Origin: an uncultured Flavobacteriales bacterium
GTDB lineage: Bacteria > Bacteroidota > Bacteroidia > Flavobacteriales_G > Salibacteraceae
Length of the DNA: 44,166 nt
Assembly: GCA_905181855.1 (NCBI GenBank)
Contig: CAJIZE010000030.1
Coordinates: forward strand, 1 to 44,166
Direction of reading: 5' to 3'
In this document: in pieces, positions 1 to 8,456 of the stretch
How the letters are laid out: each line of letters begins with the position of its first letter
Position numbering within the stretch: position 1 is the first letter of the stretch
The notes under the pieces: generated by a model
Seen by the model: only the letters and a program-made list of their open reading frames with translations
Told to the model about the DNA's origin: nothing
Databases searched by the model: none
Program-made: the position numbers and the translations under genes

Positions 1-119
1 GAAAAAAGATAAATAGCCTTATACCAATTCAGATTAGCAATATCTAATACACATTCAAAGCGCAATCTAATAGCCTTTTTAGGCGTTTTAAGCGACTATA
101 ATAGCAGAGTAGTGCGACT

Positions 120-1562
120 TTAGTTGTTGAGTACACCCTTGGTGAAAGCCTTCTCTACGCTTCCATCGTCATACAAATTGATTAACAGTGTATTTGGTTT
201 AAAGGTGGTTTCTCTACCCATTATATTAAGGGTCTTAATGAGTGTTTTAGATGAAGTGTATTGCTTTATCCCCACAACAGAACTACAATCTTCATTGAAA
301 GATGTTTGTGCATCTATATCTGTCCAATTAGCGGTTGAATAGGCTGCATCATCTACATTAATACAAGTAAGGTCAGGGTTTCCCGTGGTACTAAAATCTA
401 CTACCAAAGTATTTTGACCATTTCTAAAGTCAAGACTTGTTAGTTGATTGTTTTCACAATAAAATTCAGATAAAGCAACGTTTAGGCTTAATTCTAAAGT
501 TGTTAGTTGATTATCCGCACATTCTAAAAAAGTTAAAGCAGTATTTGAACTAACGTCTAAACTTGTTAGAGCATTAGCATCAATATCTAAATAATTTAAA
601 GCGGTATTTTGATTTACATCAAGGCTGGTTAGAGCATTAGCTTCAATATCTAAATAATTTAAAGCGGTATTTTGATTTACATCAAGGCTGGTTAGTTGAT
701 TTGAAGAGCAACCCAAAGATAACAAAGCAGTATTTTCACTTACATCCAATGCGGTTAGTTGATTTGAATAGCAATGCAAATCAGTTAAAGCAGTATTTTG
801 ACTTATATTAAGGCTTGTTAGTTGATTTGAATTGCATTCCAAAACTGTTAAAGCAACGTTTAGGCTTAAGTCTAAAGTTGTTAGTTGATTATCCGCACAT
901 TCTAAAAAAGTTAAAGCAGTATTTGAACTAACGTCTAAACTTGTTAGAGCATTAGCATCAATATCTAAATAATTTAAAGCTGTGTTTTTGCTTAAGTCTA
1001 AAGTAGTTAGTTTATTCTGCTCACAATCTAACCTAGTTAAGGCAGAAAAAGCTTCAATTCCTGTTAGGTCGCTTATGTTAAGACTATTTACATCTAAATT
1101 TGTTACAGTGTTAATATTAGCGGTAGTTACCGAGTCATCTAAAACAGCATCATATCCTAAGTTTATTAAGGCTTGTTCAAAATTATCATCAGGCACATAA
1201 GTTTGTGCCGTAAATCCATTAGTAACAGTAAACTCTCCTATCATTCCAAATGTAATATGGGGAGTGCAAACATATTGATACAACCCAGCAACTTGAGGAA
1301 CGTATTGGAAAAAGGTATCTGCGGGCATTTGCCATACTTGATCAAAAGGAGCGGCCCCAGCAGGTATATTATTAGATGTTATGGTATGAAGCATCGATGG
1401 AAGGACACCAAAATAAGGCTTCCATTGAATCGTATCACCTAATTGGATTGCAATGTTAGATGGAACGAATTGATAGTACCCATCCCACACTCCTATTTGA
1501 TGTATAACTCCTTTTGAATTAAAAGAAGAAAGAGCAAATAATACAAGCAGTAGTCTTTTCAT
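120..1562 (-). CDS. Cupredoxin-LRR fusion, secreted surface protein
   Basis: 480 aa. A hydrophobic signal peptide (about residues 1-17) is followed by a plastocyanin-like cupredoxin domain (about 20-115). It carries a full type 1 copper ligand set: His59 in LHTITS, then Cys99, His102 and Met107 in CTPHITFGM. A capping segment (about 120-175) leads into roughly ten 21-residue leucine-rich repeats of the form NQLTSLDVSxNTAL (about 176-385). The tail holds an IMGRET...NLYDDGSVEKAF motif resembling C-terminal signals common on flavobacterial T9SS cargo. Expected role (inference): a copper-binding protein displayed on or released from the cell surface, with the LRRs giving a binding surface. No enzyme domain is visible. 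The gene is divergent from the TonB receptor at 1807. ATG start at 1560-1562; a TACCTTTG motif lies 24 nt upstream. Domain calls are firm; function is unknown. Confidence 0.88.
   Translation of the reverse strand: MKRLLLVLFALSSFNSKGVIHQIGVWDGYYQFVPSNIAIQLGDTIQWKPYFGVLPSMLHTITSNNIPAGAAPFDQVWQMPADTFFQYVPQVAGLYQYVCTPHITFGMIGEFTVTNGFTAQTYVPDDNFEQALINLGYDAVLDDSVTTANINTVTNLDVNSLNISDLTGIEAFSALTRLDCEQNKLTTLDLSKNTALNYLDIDANALTSLDVSSNTALTFLECADNQLTTLDLSLNVALTVLECNSNQLTSLNISQNTALTDLHCYSNQLTALDVSENTALLSLGCSSNQLTSLDVNQNTALNYLDIEANALTSLDVNQNTALNYLDIDANALTSLDVSSNTALTFLECADNQLTTLELSLNVALSEFYCENNQLTSLDFRNGQNTLVVDFSTTGNPDLTCINVDDAAYSTANWTDIDAQTSFNEDCSSVVGIKQYTSSKTLIKTLNIMGRETTFKPNTLLINLYDDGSVEKAFTKGVLNN
471..602. 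repeat. 132-bp intragenic LRR repeat, copy A
   Basis: This segment is identical to 849-980 except for one base (t492 against g870). The two copies are 378 bp apart, exactly six 63-bp LRR units, so they are in register. The single difference changes one codon between Asp and Glu (LTTLELS against LTTLDLS). Near identity, including synonymous sites, points to recent duplication or gene conversion. Confidence 0.92.
570..695. repeat. Tandem 63-bp LRR unit, two copies
   Basis: Two adjacent 63-bp units encode successive repeats LNYLDI(D/E)ANALTSLDVNQNTA. Bases 580-632 and 643-695 are identical over 53 bp. This layout favours slippage or unequal recombination, so repeat number may differ between strains. 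Confidence 0.9.
849..980. repeat. 132-bp intragenic LRR repeat, copy B
   Basis: Partner of 471-602, with one mismatch over 132 bp. It encodes the first LRR units of the protein (the gene runs on the minus strand). Confidence 0.92.
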
Positions 1563-1585
1563 ATCTATTTAGGTGATGTTTAAAT

Positions 1586-1593
1586 CAAAGGTA
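1586..1593 (-). promoter_or_regulatory. TAnnTTTG -7 element for the cupredoxin-LRR gene
   Basis: The minus strand reads TACCTTTG, an exact match to the Bacteroidota -7 consensus, ending 23 nt before the ATG. No clear -33 TTG was found at the usual spacing. Confidence 0.45.
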
Positions 1594-1675
1594 ATTCATT
1601 CAGTTATAGTTTGAGCATTTTTTAAACTGTACACATCTTTAAGCGCTGATGAACCATAATACCAATAAGTTAAAT

Positions 1676-1709
1676 AAAAAAGGGACAGCTAATACTCTCC
1701 CTTTTTTTT
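1676..1709. terminator. Bidirectional terminator-like hairpin in a divergent gap
   Basis: AAAAAAGGGA (1676-1685) pairs with TCCCTTTTTT (1698-1707). The stem extends inward by two more pairs after one mismatch. It is flanked by an A-run on the left and eight Ts on the right, so it could act in either direction. Both neighbouring genes start away from it, so it terminates no gene that can be seen. Confidence 0.6.
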
Positions 1710-1784
1710 AACCAATCCCTTATCTCTAACAGCTGATATTGGCAGAAAAATAAAAGGTTTTACGAAGTTAGCAAAAAATAAATT

Positions 1785-1792
1785 TAGTTTTG
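1785..1792 (+). promoter_or_regulatory. TAnnTTTG -7 element for the TonB receptor gene
   Basis: TAGTTTTG matches the Bacteroidota -7 consensus and ends 14 nt before the TTG start at 1807. The predicted transcript would have a leader of only about 8-10 nt. Confidence 0.5.
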
Positions 1793-1806
1793 CCTAAATA
1801 TTTAAT

Positions 1807-4119
1807 TTGATATTACGCGAAATAATACTATTCCTTTTAGCTTTAACTAGTCTTCAAGTATATTCTCAAACCGGTAAAGTTTCGGGAACAATAACTTCAG
1901 AAAACACACCAGTACCTTTTGTCAATGTTTATTTGCAAGGCACCAGTATAGGAACTACTTCAAATGAAAATGGGAAATTTGTTTTGGATAACATTGAATA
2001 TGGAAGCTACCAGTTGGTCGCTTCATTAACCGGGTTTTCTGAAGGAATTAAATCAATTTTAATAGACCAAAAAAAATCAACCCTTACGGTTGATTTCTCC
2101 CTCGCCGAAAACGCATACCAAATAGAAGAGGTTGTAGTTTCAGGAACGAGAACCTCTAAAAAAATTACTGATTCCCCAGTAATGGTTAATGTTCTGAACC
2201 AAAGAACCCTTGAAAGTGTTCAAGCATGTAACCTTTCGGATGGTCTAAAATTTCAGCCAGGTTTAAGGGTAGAAACGAATTGCCAAACTTGTAATTACAC
2301 GCAATTAAGAATGAATGGCTTGGGTGGCTCGTACTCCCAAATATTAATCAACGGAAGACCAATTTTTAGTCCTTTGTTGGGCTTATACGGACTAGAGCAA
2401 ATACCAACAAATATGCTTGATCGGGTTGAGGTAATAAGAGGAGGAGGCTCAGCTTTGTACGGTTCTTCAGCAATTGGTGGCACAGTGAACATAATAACAA
2501 AACTACCAACCAAAAACAGTTATGATATTGGCTATACATCTCAACTTATAAACAGCAAAGCCAGCGATCATAATTTGGTCGGGAATGCAAATCTCATTAG
2601 TAAATCAAAAAAAATAGGAGCTACTGTTTTCTTTAATCATAGAAACAGAAATTGGTACGACCACAACGACGATGGTTTCTCAGAATTACCAAAAATTGAA
2701 AATACTTCATTAGGGTTAAACCTTTTTTACAAACCAACTCAAAACCAAAAATTTGAGATTAGTTTAACCAACTTAAACGAATACCGATATGGTGGTGAAA
2801 TGATTGACTCAGAGCCGCATTTAGCTCTTCAGTCTGAAGAAAGAAAACATCAAGTCTATATGGCTAGCGCCGATTATCAATTAAACTTTAACGACGACAA
2901 CACCTCCTTTATTACCTATGCGGCTGCTCAACTTACCTTGAGGGATCATTATACCGGGATTTTCCCTGATAGCATAAATGATGTATCTCAACATTTAGTT
3001 TTTCCTCCTTATGGTGATTCAAAAAATCATACGTTGCAGGGGGGAGTTCAATTAAATCACAGAATTAATAATTTTTGGCTTGGTCCTAATGTGTTTACCA
3101 TTGGGGCTGAAGTTTTACAGGACGATGTATTTGATATAATTGAAGCCTTTAATTATTTGATTGATCAAGTATCTATTAATCAAGGGGTTTTTTTACAAAG
3201 CGATTGGCTATTAGCCCCAGAGTTAAATCTCCTTGCGGGAGCAAGAATCGACAAACACAACTTTGTAAAAAAAGCAATTGTAAGTCCTCGTATTAGTTTA
3301 ATGTACAAGCCTAAAAAAACAACCCAAATAAGACTTACTTGGGGAAAAGGTTTTAGAGCACCTCAAGCATTTGATACGGACATGCATATTGCCTTTGCTG
3401 GTGGTGGAATTTCAAGAATTACCTTAGCCGATAACTTAGTTGAAGAACGCTCCAACAGCTTAACTGGATCTGTTAATTACGACAAAGGAACCTCTAAATT
3501 TATTGCAGGTTTTACCATAGAAGGATTTTATACCAGGCTGAACGATGCTTTTTTTCTTGAAGCTATTGGAGAAGATAACTTCGGGCAAAGGTTTGAGAAA
3601 AGAAACGGTGATGGAGCGGCAGTTTATGGGTCTACCATCGAGTTAAGAGCAAATTTTTTAAGCAAATTACAAATTGAAAGCGGTTTAACTATTCAAAGAA
3701 GTGAGTTTACCACAGCTGTAAAAAACATTGAAGGTTTGCCAGCGAAAAAACAATTTTTAAGAACGCCCAACCTTTACGGGTTTACCACCATCAGCTTTGT
3801 TGGTCCTGAAAATTTAGTAGCTTCCATAAACATGGTTAATTCTGGGCCTATGCTAATTGCTCACTTTGAAGGAGCCCCGGAGCAAAAAAGTAACGAATAC
3901 AAAAAGACAAGAAGTTTTACCGAACTAGGTTTTAAAGTTGGATATACTTATGAAGTCTCTAAAAACAAAACTGGGATTGAATTATTTGGCGGAATTAAAA
4001 ACTTTACCAACGCCTATCAAAATGATTTTGATAAAGGCAAAAACAGGGATAGTAATTACATTTATGGCCCTGCTGCTCCTAGAACCTTTTTTATTGGTCT
4101 AAAGTTAAAAGGTTTATAG
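1807..4119 (+). CDS. TonB-dependent receptor with CxxC in the plug
   Basis: 770 aa outer-membrane receptor. Signal peptide (about 1-20), CarboxypepD_reg-like beta-sandwich (about 24-100), TonB-box-like EEVVVSG (108-114), plug domain (about 120-235) containing RVEVIRGGGSALYGSSAIGG, then a 22-strand-type barrel ending in an aromatic-rich C-terminus (FFIGLKLKGL). The plug carries a close cysteine pair, C159 and C162 (NCQTCN), just before the MNGLGG motif; this is uncommon in TonB receptors in general but recurs in one Bacteroidota subgroup as I recall. The substrate is not identifiable. The start must be TTG at 1807: an in-frame TAA lies at 1795-1797 and the signal peptide needs this start. The divergent partner is the copper-site cupredoxin protein, so a metal substrate is a reasonable but unproven inference. 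Confidence 0.9.
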   Translation: MILREIILFLLALTSLQVYSQTGKVSGTITSENTPVPFVNVYLQGTSIGTTSNENGKFVLDNIEYGSYQLVASLTGFSEGIKSILIDQKKSTLTVDFSLAENAYQIEEVVVSGTRTSKKITDSPVMVNVLNQRTLESVQACNLSDGLKFQPGLRVETNCQTCNYTQLRMNGLGGSYSQILINGRPIFSPLLGLYGLEQIPTNMLDRVEVIRGGGSALYGSSAIGGTVNIITKLPTKNSYDIGYTSQLINSKASDHNLVGNANLISKSKKIGATVFFNHRNRNWYDHNDDGFSELPKIENTSLGLNLFYKPTQNQKFEISLTNLNEYRYGGEMIDSEPHLALQSEERKHQVYMASADYQLNFNDDNTSFITYAAAQLTLRDHYTGIFPDSINDVSQHLVFPPYGDSKNHTLQGGVQLNHRINNFWLGPNVFTIGAEVLQDDVFDIIEAFNYLIDQVSINQGVFLQSDWLLAPELNLLAGARIDKHNFVKKAIVSPRISLMYKPKKTTQIRLTWGKGFRAPQAFDTDMHIAFAGGGISRITLADNLVEERSNSLTGSVNYDKGTSKFIAGFTIEGFYTRLNDAFFLEAIGEDNFGQRFEKRNGDGAAVYGSTIELRANFLSKLQIESGLTIQRSEFTTAVKNIEGLPAKKQFLRTPNLYGFTTISFVGPENLVASINMVNSGPMLIAHFEGAPEQKSNEYKKTRSFTELGFKVGYTYEVSKNKTGIELFGGIKNFTNAYQNDFDKGKNRDSNYIYGPAAPRTFFIGLKLKGL

Positions 4120-4191
4120 TCCTCAACTCTTTTGAGGTATTGAAGCAATAAGTATGGCTGTATTCTTTATTCCGGTGATTATCCAAACATT

Positions 4192-4199
4192 TAACTTTG
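4192..4199 (+). promoter_or_regulatory. TAnnTTTG -7 element upstream of the CotH gene
   Basis: TAACTTTG is an exact -7 match 78 nt before the TTG start. No convincing -33 element was seen. Confidence 0.35.
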
Positions 4200-4277
4200 A
4201 CAATACCTTCTCGTGGTTAAACCAATTACTTCCTTAATTTTATTTTCTTTAGATTGCGAGTTTTTTAAAATTCAACT

Positions 4278-6446
4278 TTGACACGGTCATTTATCCTATT
4301 CTTTACTCTACTGTCAGCTTCTGCTTATGGTCAGCCGAATTCCCTGGTTTGGGGCTCTCCTGTTTTAGCTTCTGATAATTTTAACTATTCGCTTGGCGTT
4401 CCGGAACCTCCAAGTAATTGGCGTAACCCCAGCTTTAATGATGCCAGCTGGCTTTCAGGTCCTGGTGGCTTTGGTTATGGCGATGGGGATGATCAAACCA
4501 TCTTGCAAAACAGCCTTTCAGTTTTAGTTCGAAACGAATTTCAAGTATCCAACAAAGATTCTGTTGCACAGGCCTATTTTCATGTGGATTATGACGATGG
4601 TTTTGTAGCCTACCTTAACGGAATTGAAATCGCTCGCAATAACGTTGATGTAACTTTAAATTTTCCGGTTGCTGCTACTTTAGCTGATGCCAACCATGAA
4701 GCAAGTATGTATCAGGGTGGATTACCCGAAGAGTATATTATCAATAAAAGTCAATTACAAAGCATCTTGGTAAATGGCAAAAACGTTTTGGCCGTTCAAG
4801 TGCACAATGTTAGTTCAACTAGCAGTGATTTAAGTTGTCTCCCTTTTTTAACATTCGGAATAAATGCATCATCAAACCCTTACAGTAGCGCACCAGCTTG
4901 GTTTACTCCAAGTGCCCTTTTTTCTGAAAGCCATTTACCAATTGTAATAGTTAATACAGGTGGCCAAGCCATTATTGACGACCCAGAAATAGTTGCTGAC
5001 ATGAGCGTTATTTACAATGGGCCAAACAACATAAATTACACTACTGACAACCCGAACAATTACTTGGGAAAAATCAACATTGAAACAAGAGGTGAGTCGT
5101 CGTTGTTTTTTTACGACAAAAAATCATACAAAGTAGAAACTGTTGATGCTGCAGGGGCGAACCTTAACGTGAGTTTAATGGGTTTCCCTAAAGAAAACGA
5201 TTGGATTTTTTATGGCCCCTATGGCGATAAAAGTCTGTTAAGAAATGTACTAACGTTTGAGCTAGCTCAATCCATGAACTCATACGCGTCAAAAACACAA
5301 TTTTTTGAGTTGGTTATTGATGGCGATTACAAAGGGTTATACCTCTTAATGGAAAAAATAAAACAAGACAAAAACCGATTGGATATTGCCAAACTTAACC
5401 CTCAAGATACAAGTGCAGAAGAAATAACTGGTGGTTACATTCTCCGTTTAGACAAAGAAGAACCAACAGGCTCTCCTGGCTTCTTCTCCTATCCTAACCC
5501 AGCTTTTCCAAATTATGGGTCTAATTATTTTCAATTCTATGATCCAGACTTTGATGATTTTAGTCCTCCCCAAGTTGATTACATTAAAAACTACATGTAC
5601 GAAGCAGAATCTGCCTTATCGGGAACTGATTTTCTAAACACCTCAAATGGTTACAAAAAGTATTTTGACCTTCCCTCGTTTGCTGATTATCAAATAATAA
5701 ATGAGCTAACCAAGAATGTGGATGGCTACCGCTACAGTACTTATTTTCATAAAGACAAAAACGATGTAATAAAAGCTGGTCCGTTTTGGGATTTCAATTT
5801 AGCCTATGGCAATGTTGATTATTGGGATCATGCCTACACTACAGATGGTTGGATTTATCCAGGCTTAGATCGACTATGGTGGACAGAACGAATGTTGGAA
5901 GATTACGAATATGTAAAAACACTTCATTGTCAATGGAACAGTTTACGCCAAAGCGAGTTTAGTAATGCCTCCATCATCCAAAAAATTGATTCATTAGTTG
6001 ATTATTTAGGACCCGCTATTGACCGGAATTTTGAACGCTGGAAAATTTTAGGAGCTTACGTTTGGCCAAATAAGTTTATCGGAGCTGACCACGACGAAGA
6101 AGTGCAATTTTTAAAAACCTGGATGACCGATAGAGCTGATTGGTTAGACAACGAATGGACAATACCCTGCCCTCTTCCTCCGGTTGGTGTTACTGCTCCT
6201 TCCATCGCTGATGTAACTATTTACCCGAATCCGTTTGCTGATTATTTGTTGTTGGAAAACATACCGCAAGGCATTACATCTATTCAACTTAACGATGCAC
6301 TTGGACAAGTGGTTTTAGATGAACACATCAATAAAGTTGAGACACATCAAATATTAAACACCAAGCAACTTACACAAGGACTTTATTTTTTAACTTTTTT
6401 AGGTGAGTCGAGCAAAAATTCCGCTCGAGTGGTTAAGCTAAAATAA
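4278..6446 (+). CDS. CotH-kinase family protein with T9SS sorting domain
   Basis: 722 aa. Signal peptide MTRSFILFFTLLSASAYGQ, then a beta-rich module (about 25-195) resembling the galactose-binding-like domain often placed before CotH. The CotH domain (about 220-640) shows RGESS, YKGLYLLMEKIKQDKNRLD and PFWDFNLAYGN; the last corresponds to the metal-binding DxD/DFG-like stretch of these atypical kinases. The C-terminal module (about 645-722) starts at TIYPNPF and ends RVVKLK, a typical type A T9SS sorting domain, so the protein should be exported and anchored on or released from the outer surface. The target is unknown; spore-coat CotH proteins phosphorylate coat proteins, but this is not a spore former. 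The TTG start is forced by an in-frame TAA at 4266-4268. Confidence 0.9.
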   Translation: MTRSFILFFTLLSASAYGQPNSLVWGSPVLASDNFNYSLGVPEPPSNWRNPSFNDASWLSGPGGFGYGDGDDQTILQNSLSVLVRNEFQVSNKDSVAQAYFHVDYDDGFVAYLNGIEIARNNVDVTLNFPVAATLADANHEASMYQGGLPEEYIINKSQLQSILVNGKNVLAVQVHNVSSTSSDLSCLPFLTFGINASSNPYSSAPAWFTPSALFSESHLPIVIVNTGGQAIIDDPEIVADMSVIYNGPNNINYTTDNPNNYLGKINIETRGESSLFFYDKKSYKVETVDAAGANLNVSLMGFPKENDWIFYGPYGDKSLLRNVLTFELAQSMNSYASKTQFFELVIDGDYKGLYLLMEKIKQDKNRLDIAKLNPQDTSAEEITGGYILRLDKEEPTGSPGFFSYPNPAFPNYGSNYFQFYDPDFDDFSPPQVDYIKNYMYEAESALSGTDFLNTSNGYKKYFDLPSFADYQIINELTKNVDGYRYSTYFHKDKNDVIKAGPFWDFNLAYGNVDYWDHAYTTDGWIYPGLDRLWWTERMLEDYEYVKTLHCQWNSLRQSEFSNASIIQKIDSLVDYLGPAIDRNFERWKILGAYVWPNKFIGADHDEEVQFLKTWMTDRADWLDNEWTIPCPLPPVGVTAPSIADVTIYPNPFADYLLLENIPQGITSIQLNDALGQVVLDEHINKVETHQILNTKQLTQGLYFLTFLGESSKNSARVVKLK

Positions 6447-6589
6447 TTGACAAATCATCTATTTAAAAAACACTATCAATCGCTTTAAAAAATCAGTTAC
6501 ATTTTTAGCTTAAAATGAGAACCTGGCATGTACAACATATAGTTCTCAAACATTAAGAAAAACTGGGAAGGGCAAGCCTTTATGGTTCG

Positions 6590-8281
6590 TTAGTATTCAC
6601 AAAACAACAACGCCAGCTCAATAGTCTTATAATCCATAGCCCCTTTTAGTTCTTTATATAAAGGCGCTAACTTAACATGACCATTTGAACCAATTAATTC
6701 TTCCTTATCAATTTTAGAAATAGCTTTTTGTACTTTATCAATATCCTTTTTATCTGGATTAAATCTTGAAAAATTAGTTTCAGGATGGTCCTTTTTAATA
6801 ACTAAAAAGTGCCTCAGAATAGTTTGGGCTGTTAAGTCTCTTTCCTTAACAATCTCTTCCCAAGTGGAGCCATTCATAAACATCTCGTACGTTTTGTCAT
6901 ACGTTGATAGTTTCGATTGTTTTGGCTCTTTCTCTTTTTCCTTTTTTAAATTAATGGCTTTAAGCACTCCGTCTGTATCCAAAATAAATTGAATCCGCAT
7001 GGCTTCAAGCTCTTTTTCTACAAAAATGATTTCGCCTTCATGGCTCAATTCTTTGAAACGCTTATCAGCTTTAAAAGCCAATGGATCAACCTTCATTGTA
7101 GTTGAATTAAAACCCAATAATTTCAACCCTTCTAAATCGCTTAACCGCGATAAAGCAACATAGCCCTGGCCAGTCTCAAAGGTATGAGTTAGGTCTACCT
7201 CAGCTGCATCTAAAGTCATACCCTGACTCTTGTGAACTGTTATTGCCCAAGCCAACCGCAGTGGAATCTGATTAAAAGAAGCTATTTCAGTACCCTTTTC
7301 ATCTTCCATTGCCCACACTTCCGGCTCTGCATAAATCTTTTTATTTGCTTTCGTTTGCACGATGGGTAACATTGTGCCCTCGTTGTTCCAAAAATCAATC
7401 ACTTCACCAAGCGTTCCGTTTACATAACCCCTTTCAAAGTTGTTTTTTACGAACATCACTTTAGTGCCTTTTTTTAGCTTTATAATTTCATCAGCTAATA
7501 TAGATTTAGCAAGAATTTCTTTCAACTGCTTTTTGCCTTTCATCTTGGCTGTAAAAGCGCGTGCAGTTCCCTCTATACTATCAAAGTGGTCTTGATTTAT
7601 TCTGTCTACGTCTACATTGTGGGTGTACAGTTTGGTAATCTCACCAGTTAACTTATTGTTCTTTGAATCCCACAACAATTGCCTACTTTCATCCGATACA
7701 TCCTGAGCTCGTATTTGATCTAAAATGGTATGGAGACTGTTGTTTTTTTGTCTGTACTGTTTGGTTAAATAACAGATTGAAAAATCGGCATCCAACCAAG
7801 CATCCGACATAAAACAGAATTTCTCTTTGCTTGCTTCGTTTTGAGAGACCGGTGGTAGCTGAAAAAAATCACCGGACAAAACCACTTGTAATCCACCAAA
7901 AGCATCATCGGTCTTCTTTAAAAACTTTAGCACTTTGTTTATCAAATCAAGTTGCCTGCGGTGTAGCATCGAAATTTCATCAATAATCAGAACTTTAGCC
8001 TTGTCAATCTTTTTAAGCAAATAAGCTTTTGTTTTAAGGTTTCGTAAGTCAGTATCGTTCATGTCGTCTTTTACGCCAATCCCACTCCATGCATGAATTG
8101 TTTGCCCACCCATGTGCGTTGCCGCAATTCCAGTTGATGCCGTTATTGCAACATTTATTTTGTGCCGTTTTAAATAGGTAATGTAGTTGTTCAACAAATG
8201 CGTTTTCCCTGTTCCTGCCGACCCTGTAAGGAAAACATTACGACCTGCTTTTAATATGTCTAAGGCTTTTTCTTGGTCCAT
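6590..8281 (-). CDS. PIF1-like SF1 helicase with C-terminal HTH domain
   Basis: 563 aa from the ATG at 8279-8281. The frame stays open to 8392, but the added 37 residues are low-complexity and unlike the family, so the inner start is chosen. Helicase motifs: Walker A GSAGTGKT (20-27), Walker B VLIIDEIS (D101, E102), GDFFQLPPV (138-146), LTKQYRQ, and near the C-terminal half VHKSQGMTLDAAEVDL and GQGYVALSRL, the PIF1/RecD-type motif VI region. A region rich in Lys and Glu leads to an HTH_40-like helix-turn-helix (STWEEIVKERDLTAQTILRHF) near the C-terminus. Role: 5'-3' DNA unwinding in genome maintenance, inferred from the family. Convergent with the CotH gene and divergent from ileS. Confidence 0.9.
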   Translation of the reverse strand: MDQEKALDILKAGRNVFLTGSAGTGKTHLLNNYITYLKRHKINVAITASTGIAATHMGGQTIHAWSGIGVKDDMNDTDLRNLKTKAYLLKKIDKAKVLIIDEISMLHRRQLDLINKVLKFLKKTDDAFGGLQVVLSGDFFQLPPVSQNEASKEKFCFMSDAWLDADFSICYLTKQYRQKNNSLHTILDQIRAQDVSDESRQLLWDSKNNKLTGEITKLYTHNVDVDRINQDHFDSIEGTARAFTAKMKGKKQLKEILAKSILADEIIKLKKGTKVMFVKNNFERGYVNGTLGEVIDFWNNEGTMLPIVQTKANKKIYAEPEVWAMEDEKGTEIASFNQIPLRLAWAITVHKSQGMTLDAAEVDLTHTFETGQGYVALSRLSDLEGLKLLGFNSTTMKVDPLAFKADKRFKELSHEGEIIFVEKELEAMRIQFILDTDGVLKAINLKKEKEKEPKQSKLSTYDKTYEMFMNGSTWEEIVKERDLTAQTILRHFLVIKKDHPETNFSRFNPDKKDIDKVQKAISKIDKEELIGSNGHVKLAPLYKELKGAMDYKTIELALLFCEY

Positions 8282-8428
8282 TTTTATGGATAATAATGAT
8301 AACGGCGAAGATATATGGATAAACCAAAAAAAATCGCCGATGTTTTGTTTTGAATTAACAATCAATACTGAATTGTTTAAAAAGAAAACCAACTCAAAAA
8401 ATCAAACTTCTAAACAGTCCAATTTTAC

Positions 8429-8436
8429 TACTTTTG
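8429..8436 (+). promoter_or_regulatory. TAnnTTTG -7 element for the ileS operon
   Basis: TACTTTTG matches the -7 consensus, 20 nt upstream of the ileS ATG. Confidence 0.5.
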
Positions 8437-8456
8437 CCGCCTTATAATTAGGCAAT

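Noticed and set aside
1-119. Window edge before the cupredoxin-LRR gene
   Set aside because: No convincing gene; a 4-bp GCCT/AGGC hairpin near 72-83 is too short to call a terminator.
4121-4137. CCTCAA/TTGAGG hairpin after the first TonB receptor
   Set aside because: Short stem with no T-run; too weak to call a terminator.
6516-6548. TGAGAAC/GTTCTCA inverted repeat between convergent genes
   Set aside because: The 19-nt loop and missing T-run make it a poor terminator. The rest of 6447-6589 shows nothing clear.
8303-8339. Inverted repeat CGGCGA/TCGCCG with 25-nt spacing between helicase and ileS
   Set aside because: Six-bp arms at this spacing can occur by chance; no promoter element overlaps to support an operator.
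8282-8392. Longer start for the PIF1-like helicase
   Set aside because: The added 37 residues are unlike the family and occupy the control region shared with ileS.
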